Shown: positions 35,678 through 44,448 of the stretch, in pieces
Numbering within the stretch: the stretch's first letter is position 1
How the letters are laid out: every line of letters begins with the position of its first letter
Program-made: the position numbers and the translations under genes
Source: Rhizobium glycinendophyticum
GTDB lineage: Bacteria; Pseudomonadota; Alphaproteobacteria; Rhizobiales; Rhizobiaceae
DNA length: 64,000 nucleotides
Assembly (NCBI RefSeq): GCF_006443685.1
Contig: NZ_VFYP01000001.1
Coordinates: 372,001-436,000, forward strand
Direction of reading: 5' to 3'
Notes under the pieces: generated by a model
Databases searched by the model: none
What the model was told of the DNA's origin: nothing
What the model saw: only the letters and a program-made list of their open reading frames with translations

Positions 35678-36279
35678 TGATTGCCATGCAGTACAGCTTC
35701 ACCTTGCCCGCCGACTACGACATGTCGATCATCGATCGACGCATTCGCGACAAGGGCCCCCTGCTCGACGGCTTTCCCCGTCTGCGCTTCAAGGCCTATC
35801 TCTTGGCGCGGAAAGAGGATGCCGGTTTCACGAGTGCCGAAAACCTCTATGCGCCCTTTTACCTCTGGGATGAGCCCGAGGGCATCGACAGCTTTCTCTC
35901 CGGCCCCGGTTTTGCCACCCTGACCCGCGACTTCGGTTGGCCATCGGTGCAGACGTGGCTGATCTGGCAGGCCGATCTGGGCGAGGGGCTCGGAAATGCC
36001 CGCTATGCCACGCGCGTGGTGCGCCCGATCGCACCCTTCTCCGATCTCGCCGAACAGCGCGCCGAAGCTGTCGCCGCGATGGGCGCAGCGCGACGGCAGG
36101 GGGCGCTGGCCGCGATCGCCGCATTCGATCCGACAAAATGGCTGCTGGTCGAGTTTTCGCTTTGGCCGGAACTTCCGGTCACGACGGATGCCATGCAGGT
36201 CTACACCGTGGGTCACGTCTCGCTTGCCGGTGGCATCGCCGAACGGGACCCGGCCTCGCCGCGATCGGTGAATCGATAA
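35677..36279 (+). CDS. DUF4865 family protein
   Basis: A 200-residue protein that begins MIAMQYSFTLPADYDMSIID and contains GFPRLRFKAYLLARK, PFYLWDEPEGIDSFLSGPGF and an SVQTWLIWQAD stretch, the pattern of the DUF4865 family. No function is established. The region resembles small ferredoxin-like alpha/beta dimeric folds, which is inference. Overlap of one base with the cupin gene; it is the last gene of the LysR-linked operon. A GTG three bases upstream is an alternative start but ATG 35677 is more likely. Confidence 0.85.
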   Translation: MIAMQYSFTLPADYDMSIIDRRIRDKGPLLDGFPRLRFKAYLLARKEDAGFTSAENLYAPFYLWDEPEGIDSFLSGPGFATLTRDFGWPSVQTWLIWQADLGEGLGNARYATRVVRPIAPFSDLAEQRAEAVAAMGAARRQGALAAIAAFDPTKWLLVEFSLWPELPVTTDAMQVYTVGHVSLAGGIAERDPASPRSVNR

Positions 36280-36395
36280 AATGCGACAAAACCCGCTCAG
36301 GCTCTGTTCACCGCGCTCGCTTACCTGTCTCTAATTCATGCCTGTTACAACATTCTCCACAAACAGCGGTACGCCGCAGGATTTTGGGGAAGCAC

Positions 36396-39194
36396 ATGGC
36401 ATTGGCAACCTGGACGGACCAGCAGGTCATCAATCAGCTGAATTCTGGCTCCAAGTGGTCCGGCTCGGTCATCACCTACTCCTTCCCCACGGTTGTCTCC
36501 GCCATGGCCACCTATTCGGGCGAGGGATCCGGCTTCTCTGCCTTCAACGCCACACAGCAGGCGCGCGCCGAACTGGCCCTGACGCTCTGGGACGATGTCA
36601 TCGCTTCGTCGATCCAGAAGGTCACAGCCGGGACGTCGACGTCGTCGTCCAATATCGAATTCGGCAACTCGACCACCGGCGTCAGTTATGCCCATGCCTA
36701 TTTCCCCTCGGTCGGTAGTGTCTGGATGAACAGCAGCTACAATTCGGGTCAGGGGACAAACGACCTGATGACGCCGAAGATCGGCGCGCATGGCTTCCTG
36801 ACCTTCGTGCACGAGATCGGCCACGCGCTGGGTCTCGAGCACATGGGCGAGTATAACGGCAGCGCCGACACGCCGTCCTCCTACCAGGATTCGACCGTCT
36901 ACTCGGTCATGTCCTATTTCGGCCCGTCCTGGGGTTCAGGCTCGTCGAATGGCGAGGGCCTTGTCGCCTGGGCCGATTGGGTCGGCGCAGATGGTAAGCT
37001 TTATTCGCCGCAGACGCCGATGATGAACGACATCATGGCGATGCAGGCCATGTACGGCGCCGACACGACGACCCGCGCCGGCGACACCGTCTATGGCTTC
37101 CAGTCCAACATCACCGGCACGACGGCGGCGATCTACGACTTCACCCAGAACCTCAACCCGATCATCTGCATCTGGGATGCCGGCGGCACCGATACGCTGA
37201 ACCTTTCGGGCTGGAACACCGCGAGCACCGTCGATCTCGCTCCAGGCTCCTTCTCGTCGGCCAACAGCATGACGATGAACATCTCGATCGCGCGTGGCGC
37301 CTGGATCGAAAACGCCGTGACCGGCAATGGCAACGACACGGTCGCCGGCAACGAGCGTGCCAATGTCATTACGACCAATGGCGGCAACGACACGATATCG
37401 GCGCTCGGCGGTAACGACACGGTCGCGGCGGGGACCGGCAATGACCGCATCGACGGCGGCGACGGTTATGATACTGTCGTCTTCGGCGACAGCTGGGCGA
37501 ACATCACCTGGACCTACAATGTTGCGCTCGCCACCTTCACCTTCATGGGAACCCTGATCGGCACCGACACCATCACGGCGGTCGAAAGCTTCATCGATTC
37601 CTTGAATGTCGAGCGCACGCTCGCCTCGCTGCTGGATCCGAGCTACCTTCCGGCCGTCGCCTCCGTGGCTGCAGACAGTCCGCAGGTGACCGAGGGGACC
37701 GACACCACGACTGCGGTCACCTTCACGATCACGCTGAGCAAGGCTGCGACCGCGCAGGAGACGCTGACCTGGACGGCGGCCGGCATCGGCAGCAATGCCG
37801 CCAGTGCCGCCGATTTCAACGGTGATCGCACCGGCACAGTGACCTTCGCGGCAGGGGAAACTTCGGCGACGGTCACCGTCTATCTCAATGGCGACAGCGA
37901 TTTTGAATTGGGCGAGACCTTCGCCCTGACGCTCTCCGGCGCGTCCTCGGGCCTGACCCTCGGCACAGCGTCGGCCACTGTCACCATTGCCAATGATGAT
38001 GTCCAGACGTCACCATTGCTCCTGAGCGGGACCGCGCGCTCCGAGGTTCTGACAGGCACGGACTTCATCGATCAGATTTCCGGCGGTGGTGGTAACGACA
38101 CCCTGCGGGGCGGCGCATCGGACGACTTCCTGATCGGCGCCAGCGGGAACGACATCCTCGACGGCGGCACCGGTGCCGACAACATGAACGGTGGCGCTGG
38201 CAACGATATCTACTACGTCGACGATCTTGGCGATCTTATCATCGAGGCGGCAAGGGGTGGCACCGACACGGTGCGCACGACGCTCGACGCCTATGTGTTG
38301 TCGAGCTGGCTGGAGAATCTCGAATATCTCGGCACTGGCGACTTCGTCGGCACGGGCAATGAACTTGCTAACCGCATCACCGGTGCTTCCGGCAACGACA
38401 CCTTGTCTGGCGGTCTCGGCAACGACACGTTGATTGGTGGCCTGGGAGACGACATCCTGGACGGCGGCACCGGCAATGATGCGATGAGCGGCGGCGCAGG
38501 CAACGACACCTATTACGTCGACAGCGCCCGCGACGTGGTGACGGAGCTGGCGAACCAGGGCATCGACACCGTGATGACCAGCCTGACGAGCTATCGCCTG
38601 GGCAATTACATCGAGAACCTCACCTATACAGGCAGCGCCGCGTTCAAGGGCTACGGCAACAGCCTCGACAATGTGATTATCGGGGGAAGTGGTGCCAATA
38701 CGCTTGACGGTGGCGCCGGCAACGACACCCTGTACGGCCAAGGCGGCAACGATACCCTGCTGGGCAATACGGGCAACGACACCTTGTATGGCGGTGAAGG
38801 CAACGATCGCCTCGATGGCGGCATTGGCGACGACTGGCTTTATGGCGGTCTCGGCAATGACACGCTGACCGGCGGCGCCGGTGCCGACATGTTCGTCTTT
38901 GCCGAGATGGGCGCTGGAAATGCCGACCGCATCACCGACTTCACCTCCGGGACAGACAAGATCCTGCTCGACAGCATGGTCTTTACCGACCTCGGCTCGG
39001 TCGGCCCTCTGCTCGAGGCGGCCTTCGGCTCGGGTTCCACGGCGACCACCGCCGACCAGCGTATCCTGCATGACCAGTCGACCGGGGCTCTCTACTATGA
39101 CGCCGATGGCAGCGGCAGCGGCGAGGCAACCATCTTCGCTTATGTGAAGGTCGGCCAGATCCTGACACATGACGATTTCGCGCTCGTCGCCTGA
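36396..39194 (+). CDS. Serralysin-like M10 metalloprotease with Calx-beta and RTX repeats
   Basis: A 932-residue secreted zinc protease. No N-terminal signal peptide. The catalytic domain (about 1-235) has the zinc motif HEIGHALGLEH at 139-149 and a Met-turn YSVMSYF around M172. A first RTX block (GNGNDTVAGN, GGNDTISALGGNDTV) is at about 308-360; a Calx-beta-like domain with VTFTITLSKAAT and VYLNGDSDFELGETFALTLS spans about 430-540; a long second block of GGxGxDxx calcium-binding nonapeptides covers about 560-830, with a serralysin-type C terminus. This is a type I secretion substrate, yet no ABC/HlyD/TolC exporter genes are in the window. ATG 36396 follows GGGGAA. Confidence 0.92.
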   Translation: MALATWTDQQVINQLNSGSKWSGSVITYSFPTVVSAMATYSGEGSGFSAFNATQQARAELALTLWDDVIASSIQKVTAGTSTSSSNIEFGNSTTGVSYAHAYFPSVGSVWMNSSYNSGQGTNDLMTPKIGAHGFLTFVHEIGHALGLEHMGEYNGSADTPSSYQDSTVYSVMSYFGPSWGSGSSNGEGLVAWADWVGADGKLYSPQTPMMNDIMAMQAMYGADTTTRAGDTVYGFQSNITGTTAAIYDFTQNLNPIICIWDAGGTDTLNLSGWNTASTVDLAPGSFSSANSMTMNISIARGAWIENAVTGNGNDTVAGNERANVITTNGGNDTISALGGNDTVAAGTGNDRIDGGDGYDTVVFGDSWANITWTYNVALATFTFMGTLIGTDTITAVESFIDSLNVERTLASLLDPSYLPAVASVAADSPQVTEGTDTTTAVTFTITLSKAATAQETLTWTAAGIGSNAASAADFNGDRTGTVTFAAGETSATVTVYLNGDSDFELGETFALTLSGASSGLTLGTASATVTIANDDVQTSPLLLSGTARSEVLTGTDFIDQISGGGGNDTLRGGASDDFLIGASGNDILDGGTGADNMNGGAGNDIYYVDDLGDLIIEAARGGTDTVRTTLDAYVLSSWLENLEYLGTGDFVGTGNELANRITGASGNDTLSGGLGNDTLIGGLGDDILDGGTGNDAMSGGAGNDTYYVDSARDVVTELANQGIDTVMTSLTSYRLGNYIENLTYTGSAAFKGYGNSLDNVIIGGSGANTLDGGAGNDTLYGQGGNDTLLGNTGNDTLYGGEGNDRLDGGIGDDWLYGGLGNDTLTGGAGADMFVFAEMGAGNADRITDFTSGTDKILLDSMVFTDLGSVGPLLEAAFGSGSTATTADQRILHDQSTGALYYDADGSGSGEATIFAYVKVGQILTHDDFALVA

Positions 39195-39420
39195 TCTTCC
39201 TCAATCGAAATTCTAGCGGGCGATGCTGATAAGCGCCGCCCGTCATGCTTTTTCGACTTCCCCGACAAAAGGACTTGGTGAACACGAAAGCGTGTTCTAA
39301 CTGTCGACTTTATCGTTACAGGCCCGGATTCGGCCCTGCCATGCGCGTCTTGCGGTCAGTCCGCGAGCGTCACCGGCGGACGGTTGTGCGGAGCCGATGT
39401 CGTGAATGTGAGACAGTGAC
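39195..39420. other. Spacer after the protease gene with hairpin
   Basis: Contains GAACACG (39280-39286) and CGTGTTC (39291-39297), a seven-base-pair hairpin with an AAAG loop. It may end the protease transcript or bind a regulator; no U run follows. Confidence 0.4.
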
Positions 39421-40461
39421 ATGAGATGGAAGCGTACGATCCAGCTTCTCGACGTGCATGCCGAAGGTGAAATCGGCAAGGTCGCGATCGGAGGTGTCCC
39501 GAAGATCCCCGGTGATACGGTGGCCGACCAGCTGGCCTGGCTGAACAGCGACCCCAAGGGGGAAGAACTCCGGCGTATGCTGGTGTTGGAGCCGCGCGGC
39601 GCGCCCATCGGCTCGGTCAACCTGCTGCTGCCGCCCAAACACCCGGACGCTGATGCCGCCTTCGTCATCCTGCAGCCGGATCAGGCGCATGCCAGTTCCG
39701 GGTCCAACTCCATCTGCGTAACGACAGCGCTGCTCGAAAGCGGCATGGTCGAGATGCGTGAACCTGAAACCATCGTCATGCTGGAAACGGCGGCCGGCCT
39801 GGTCAAGGCCACGGCGACGTGCAGGGACGGTCGCTGCGAACGCGTCAAGCTGACCATGGTGCCGTCCTTCGTGCATGAGCTGGATGTTCGTCTCCACACC
39901 GATAACTGGGGTCCGATCACCTTCGACCTCGCCTATGGCGGCATCTTCTATGCGCTGGTCGATGTGGCCCAGGTGGGGCTGACCATTGACAAGGCCAATG
40001 CGCGGGCGCTGGTGGAGGCGGGCATGATCCTGAAGCAGGAGATCAACCGCAGCATCCCCGTAGTGCATCCCGAAATTCCCGCCATCTCCGGTGTCGCCTA
40101 TGTCATGTTCCGCGATGTTGATCCCGATGGCGCGATCCGGACCTGCACCACCATGTGGCCGGGACGCGTTGATCGATCCCCCTGCGGCACCGGCAATTCC
40201 GCCAATCTCGCGACGCTCCATGCGCGCGGGAAGGTGAAGGTCGGCGATCAGATGCTGTCGCGCTCGATCATCGGTTCGGAATTCGAGGTGGGTTTGTCAG
40301 CCTTGTCCGAGGTGGCCGGCCGCCCGGCCGTCATTCCCACGATCAGCGGCCGCGGATTCACCTTCGGCCTGCATCAGGTGGCGCTCGATCCCTTCGATCC
40401 CTTCGAACGCGGCTTCGCCCTGACCGACGTCTGGGGTCCATCCTCGGGCTCGATCGGGTAA
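39421..40461 (+). CDS. Proline racemase-family protein (hydroxyproline epimerase/dehydratase type)
   Basis: A 346-residue enzyme of the proline racemase / 4-hydroxyproline epimerase / trans-3-hydroxyproline dehydratase family. The second catalytic Cys is present in DRSPCGTGNSANLATLHARG. At the first catalytic site, where racemases have MCGH, this protein has SSGSNSICV, so the first Cys is replaced by Ser. Members with non-Cys residues in the pair are known and differ in reaction, so I do not name the substrate. Other marks: LLDVHAEGEIGKV at the N terminus and GRGFTFGLHQVALDP near the C terminus. No hydroxyproline catabolic genes adjoin. The ribosome binding site is weak. Confidence 0.88.
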   Translation: MRWKRTIQLLDVHAEGEIGKVAIGGVPKIPGDTVADQLAWLNSDPKGEELRRMLVLEPRGAPIGSVNLLLPPKHPDADAAFVILQPDQAHASSGSNSICVTTALLESGMVEMREPETIVMLETAAGLVKATATCRDGRCERVKLTMVPSFVHELDVRLHTDNWGPITFDLAYGGIFYALVDVAQVGLTIDKANARALVEAGMILKQEINRSIPVVHPEIPAISGVAYVMFRDVDPDGAIRTCTTMWPGRVDRSPCGTGNSANLATLHARGKVKVGDQMLSRSIIGSEFEVGLSALSEVAGRPAVIPTISGRGFTFGLHQVALDPFDPFERGFALTDVWGPSSGSIG

Positions 40462-40638
40462 CGGCGGCGCAACCGGAGAGGCACCGTGTTGCATCTCCAG
40501 CATTTGAATTAAATTCGCGGGATCGTGCTAGGCGAATTGTAAGGGTCTTGATCGCAGCCATCTTGCTATCGTGTGGGGCGATGGAGATAAGTACACTCTT
40601 GAAATCGTGATTCAGAAGATCGACAAGTACAATTACAG

Positions 40639-41373
40639 ATGAAATCGAATTTAGCGGCAGGCTCCATGGTTCAAAATGTTGCAGGCATGCCAACAACACT
40701 CCGGGGTTGTAGGGTATTCTCCGGCCTGAGCCTTGAAGAGGATCGGGAGTGGCTGCTGCGTTGCCATTCACGCACGCTTTCGGCCGGCGAAAGTCTGGTT
40801 GATTTCGAAGACATGTCCAAAGACGTCTTCATTGTGCAGACGGGTGAGATCCGCGCTGTCTTGCGCTTCTCCGTCGGCAAGGAAGCGATCCTGGGCAGCT
40901 TCAAGCGCGGAGACATCCTCGGAGAGCAGGCAGCGGTCGACGACCTCGCGCGCTCGGCGAGCCTGATGGCGGTGAGCGACGCCTCGGTGACGGTTATTCC
41001 CTATGCCGTGTTTCACGACATTCTGCAGCAGCGCCCCGATGTCGCTCTGGGATTGCTGCAACATCTGTCGCGCCGCATCCGCGGCATGAACGACCGACTG
41101 TCGGAAATGTCCTTCCTCGACACCAAGCATCGGCTGTACAACACGCTGTTGCGGCTTTCGCGCGTCCGCAATGACGGCAGCCGCGAGCGCATCATCTCGC
41201 CGCCGCTGGTTCATGCGGAGCTGGCCGAGCATATCGGTGCGAGCCGCGAGACGGTCTCGCGCGAAATGTCGAGACTGGCGCGGGAGGATCTCGTCGAGCG
41301 CACGAGCCGGGCCATCGTGTTGAAGAACCCGCTGGAACTGTCACGGCGGCTGTCGCGCGCGCTCGAGGGCTAA
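40639..41373 (+). CDS. Crp/Fnr-family transcriptional regulator
   Basis: A 244-residue regulator with an N-terminal cyclic-nucleotide-binding-like beta roll (about 25-140: DVFIVQTGEIRAVLRFSVGK, GSFKRGDILGEQAAVDDLAR) and a C-terminal winged helix with LAEHIGASRETVSREMSRLA. It lacks the four-Cys cluster of FNR. Residues differ from the CRP cAMP pocket signature, so the effector is open. ATG 40639 is used; ATG 40666 (MVQNVAG) with AGG upstream is an alternative. Upstream there is an AATTCG...CGAATT dyad (40512-40517 and 40533-40538) that could be an operator. Confidence 0.9.
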   Translation: MKSNLAAGSMVQNVAGMPTTLRGCRVFSGLSLEEDREWLLRCHSRTLSAGESLVDFEDMSKDVFIVQTGEIRAVLRFSVGKEAILGSFKRGDILGEQAAVDDLARSASLMAVSDASVTVIPYAVFHDILQQRPDVALGLLQHLSRRIRGMNDRLSEMSFLDTKHRLYNTLLRLSRVRNDGSRERIISPPLVHAELAEHIGASRETVSREMSRLAREDLVERTSRAIVLKNPLELSRRLSRALEG

Positions 41374-41394
41374 TCCGGGCGCTGTCGGCACCGG

Positions 41395-41823
41395 TCAGGG
41401 GTATATGACGCCCTTGCGCAGGACGACGTTTGCATAGAGCCGCGGCTCGCCCGTCTGCACGACGGTATGCGCGGCTTTCACCCGATTGTAGAAATCGGCG
41501 CCGATCAGCTTGGTCACCGGCACTTTCGGCTCGTGTTTTGCGCAGCAGTCGATGATTTCCTGATGCACGGGATCGACCTGGTCCGGCTTGCCGCCGACGA
41601 CGGAGCGGAAGATCGCCTCCGGCACGAAATCGTCGATCGGCATGACGCTGAGGACCGCATTCAGCACCGGCACGAGATGATGGCCGTCGAGCCGCACGAG
41701 GCGGCGGGCATGTTCGAGCGCCGGATAGTTGCCGTCGACGATGGCGATTTCGTCGCCATGGCCCATGGCACGCAGGGTGGCGAGAAGCTCGGGGCTCAGG
41801 AGGGGGTCAATTCCCTTCAGCAT
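41395..41823 (-). CDS. RbsD/FucU-family sugar mutarotase
   Basis: A 142-residue cytoplasmic enzyme that interconverts sugar anomers (ribopyranase / fucose mutarotase family). N terminus MLKGIDPLLSPELLATLRAM then GHGDEIAIVDGNYPA with the catalytic H22, and the C-terminal GEPRLYANVVLRKGVIYP are family hallmarks; length fits FucU more than RbsD. It begins 17 bases before the end of the ROK regulator gene on the same strand, so the two are coupled. Beside a fructose operon it may act on ketose or another anomer, which is inference. Confidence 0.92.
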   Translation of the reverse strand: MLKGIDPLLSPELLATLRAMGHGDEIAIVDGNYPALEHARRLVRLDGHHLVPVLNAVLSVMPIDDFVPEAIFRSVVGGKPDQVDPVHQEIIDCCAKHEPKVPVTKLIGADFYNRVKAAHTVVQTGEPRLYANVVLRKGVIYP

Positions 41824-43051
41824 GGTGGGTGTCCTTGAACAATACGGTTTGGTCGATGAGGTAGCGGTCGAAGATCGGCAGGCTGGCGCCGCCGATGGCG
41901 CGGGCCTGGGCCCCGACTTCGCCTTCGATGATCTCGGGCACGACGACGCCCTGCAGGTCCAGCCGGTTCATGGCGTCGATCGTCGCCTGGACGACACGTT
42001 TGCGCACCCAGTCCGGAAAGCCACCATCGATGATAGCGGCGGCAAAGTCGATGATCGAGGCGGCGGCGATGACGGCCTGGGCAAGCGCTGCGGCGGTATC
42101 CTGGATCCAGATCTCCAGCGGCTCGCCGAAATCGATCCATTGATCGGCGGCATACCACAGCGGCTGCGGATCGATGCCGCGTTCGCGCAACAGGTTTTCG
42201 AGCACGAAGATCGAGGCGATGTCGAGCAGCTGCCGGGTTTCGCCGTGTTTGTCGCGCACGGGAAGCGGACCGATGGCGCCGGCAGTGCCGGTTCGCCCGA
42301 CGAAGAGCGCGGCATTGACGACGATGCCGCCGCCGATGAACGAGCCGATGTAGAAATAGACGAAGTCCGGATAGCGCTGTCCGGCGCCGAAGACGAGCTC
42401 GGCCCCGCAGGCGCTGGTCGCATCGTTGCGCAGATAGACCGGATGGCCCATGCGCGCCTGAACGGCGGCCTGGAGGTCGACCTTGCGCCAGATTTCCATG
42501 GCGCCGGGCGGCGCGCCCACCTCTTCAGCCCAGTTCCACAATTCGAACGGCGCGGCGATGCCGATGCCGGCGATGCGGCTGCGCTGCGCTTCCTCCATGC
42601 CGGCCTCGAGTTCCTCGATGCCGTCGCAGATGAAGGGCAGGAGGTTTTCCGGATGCGGATAAGGGTAGGTCTGGTGCTTCTGCTGGCGGATCTGGCCGGC
42701 GAAATCCATCAGCACCAGATCGGCACTGCGTCGGCCGATCTTCACGCCGAAGGAAAAGACGGCCTCCGGATTGATGTACATCGGCACGGAGGGCTGGCCG
42801 ACGCGGCCGCGGATCGGCTCGCCCCGGATCAAAAGTTCGTCGCTTTCGAGGGCTCGCATGATGACCGACACCGTCTGCGGCGAAAGCCCGGTCAGCCGGG
42901 CGATGTCGGCTTTCGAGCAGCCGGGATGCTGGCGCACCAGCGACAGCACGAGGCGTTCGTTGTAGGCGCGCACGCGCACCTGGTTCGAGCCGCCGCCGGC
43001 ACTCGATTTCAGGCCCTGATCGAGCGCTTGTATGTAAGAATCCTGTGACAC
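41807..43051 (-). CDS. frcR: ROK-family transcriptional regulator of the fructose operon
   Basis: A 414-residue ROK repressor. The winged helix lies at about 28-75 (LSLVRQHPGCSKADIARLTG, SPQTVSVIMRALESDELL), followed by a ROK sugar-binding domain. The usual Cys-rich zinc motif CGxxGCxE of ROK proteins is not seen; the region reads HGETRQLLDIAS. GTG 43051 is chosen because GGGAGGAG is well spaced upstream. It is divergent from frcBCAK with an AT-rich gap, matching the arrangement of FrcR with frcBCAK in Sinorhizobium. It likely responds to fructose or a phosphorylated product; assignment by context. Confidence 0.85.
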   Translation of the reverse strand: MSQDSYIQALDQGLKSSAGGGSNQVRVRAYNERLVLSLVRQHPGCSKADIARLTGLSPQTVSVIMRALESDELLIRGEPIRGRVGQPSVPMYINPEAVFSFGVKIGRRSADLVLMDFAGQIRQQKHQTYPYPHPENLLPFICDGIEELEAGMEEAQRSRIAGIGIAAPFELWNWAEEVGAPPGAMEIWRKVDLQAAVQARMGHPVYLRNDATSACGAELVFGAGQRYPDFVYFYIGSFIGGGIVVNAALFVGRTGTAGAIGPLPVRDKHGETRQLLDIASIFVLENLLRERGIDPQPLWYAADQWIDFGEPLEIWIQDTAAALAQAVIAAASIIDFAAAIIDGGFPDWVRKRVVQATIDAMNRLDLQGVVVPEIIEGEVGAQARAIGGASLPIFDRYLIDQTVLFKDTHHAEGN

Positions 43052-43106
43052 GAAGGTCGCTCCTCCCGACCGCTCCCTTTTACGGCAGCTCTGCGAGAAT
43101 GTCACA

Positions 43107-43166
43107 GCGATTTAATAATTCAACTGGATTTATTTATTGACAGCCCAAAACTTCTGTAGTTTTTAA
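43107..43166 (+). promoter_or_regulatory. AT-rich operator/promoter region of frcBCAK and frcR
   Basis: Contains related AT-rich blocks ATTTAATAATT (about 43110-43120) and ATTTATTTATT (about 43128-43138) and a -35-like TTGACA (43137-43142) followed by T-rich sequence near -10. ROK repressors bind AT-rich sites, so this is the likely FrcR target. Exact bases of the -10 are unclear. Confidence 0.45.
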
Positions 43167-43279
43167 TGGGTCGTGGAGGAGTGGGGCCGAGAGGCTCCCG
43201 AGCGGATTGCGAAGGCGCGATCCGTGCCGACACGTTGCGGCCGGAGGAGCTGGCCCACCAACTTTCGGGAGGATACCTA

Positions 43280-44305
43280 ATGAAAAAATCTCTGCTTACC
43301 GCTGCCTTGTCGACGCTTGCGCTGGGCGTCGTCTTCGCGGCTCCGGCTTCGGCTGCCGACGTTTCGGCCTGCCTCATCACCAAGACCGACACCAACCCCT
43401 TCTTCGTCAAGATGAAGGAAGGCGCGACCGCCAAGGCCGCCGAACTCGGCGTCAACCTGAAGGCCTATGCCGGCAAGGTCGATGGCGACCATGACAGCCA
43501 GGTTGCAGCGATCGAGTCCTGCATTGCCGACGGCGCCAAGGGCATTCTGATTGCAGCGTCTGACACCAAGGCCATCGTCGACCAGGTCAAGAAGGCCCAG
43601 GAAGCCGGCCTGCTCGTGATCGCGCTCGACACGCCGCTCGATCCGGCGACGGCTGCCGACGCCACCTTCGCCACCGACAACCTGCTCGCCGGCAAGCTGA
43701 TCGGTCAGTGGGCTGCAGCCACCCTCGGCGACAAGGCCAAGGACGCCAAGATCGGCTTCCTCGACCTCGTTCCGTCGCAGCCGACCGTCGACGTTCTGCG
43801 CGACCAGGGCTTCATGATCGGCTTCGGCATCGACCCGAAGGACCCGAACAAGATTGGCGACGAAGATGATGCCCGCATCGTCGGCCACGATGTCACCAAC
43901 GGCAACGAAGAAGGCGGCCGCAAGGCCATGGAAAACCTTCTCCAGAAGGATCCTGACATCAACGTCATCCACACGATCAACGAGCCCGCCGCTGTCGGCG
44001 CCTACCAGGCTCTGAAGGCTGTCGGCAAGGAGAACGACGTCCTGATCGTTTCGGTCGACGGCGGTTGCCCGGGCGTCAAGGCCGTCGCCGACGGTCAGAT
44101 CGGCGCCACCTCGCAGCAGTATCCGCTGCTGATGGCGTCGCTCGGCGTGGAAGCGATCAAGAAGTTTGCCGACACCGGCGAAAAGCCGAAGCCGACCGAA
44201 GGCAAGGACTTCTTCGACACGGGCGTTGCGCTCGTCACCGACAAGCCGGCAGCCGGCGTCGAGTCGATTAGCGTCAAGGAAGGCACGGACAAGTGCTGGG
44301 GTTGA
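43280..44305 (+). CDS. frcB: Fructose ABC transporter substrate-binding protein
   Basis: A 341-residue periplasmic sugar-binding protein (PBP type 1). Signal peptide about residues 1-25, ending in PASAAD. The mature part has [40 protein letters not shown], and [20 protein letters not shown]. The order FrcB-FrcC-FrcA-FrcK with a divergent ROK gene matches the fructose uptake operon described in Sinorhizobium meliloti, so fructose (perhaps ribose and mannose too) is the expected ligand. ATG 43280 follows GGGAGG. A stable hairpin lies between this gene and frcC, consistent with the binding protein being made in excess. Confidence 0.92.
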   Translation: MKKSLLTAALSTLALGVVFAAPASAADVSACLITKTDTNPFFVKMKEGATAKAAELGVNLKAYAGKVDGDHDSQVAAIESCIADGAKGILIAASDTKAIVDQVKKAQEAGLLVIALDTPLDPATAADATFATDNLLAGKLIGQWAAATLGDKAKDAKIGFLDLVPSQPTVDVLRDQGFMIGFGIDPKDPNKIGDEDDARIVGHDVTNGNEEGGRKAMENLLQKDPDINVIHTINEPAAVGAYQALKAVGKENDVLIVSVDGGCPGVKAVADGQIGATSQQYPLLMASLGVEAIKKFADTGEKPKPTEGKDFFDTGVALVTDKPAAGVESISVKEGTDKCWG

Positions 44306-44370
44306 TCCCCAAACTTTGAAGGCGGACCAACCAATGAACGGGGCGGCCCCAGGCCGAACCCCGTGAGTAT

Positions 44371-44393
44371 CGGGGCGGCTCATGGCCGCCCCG
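44371..44393 (+). other. Intercistronic hairpin between frcB and frcC
   Basis: CGGGGCGGC (44371-44379) and GCCGCCCCG (44385-44393) form a nine-base-pair stem with a TCATG loop; another GGGGCGGCC copy at about 44339-44348 could pair as an alternative. Such structures often protect binding-protein mRNA or reduce read-through. Confidence 0.7.
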
Positions 44394-44448
44394 TGTTAAA
44401 TACCGGGCCCGAAGTCCGGCACAAGAACCACATCGGGAGGGAAGTTCT

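Noticed and set aside
38080..38900. Tandem DNA repeats
   Set aside because: They encode the RTX nonapeptides of the protease and need no separate explanation.
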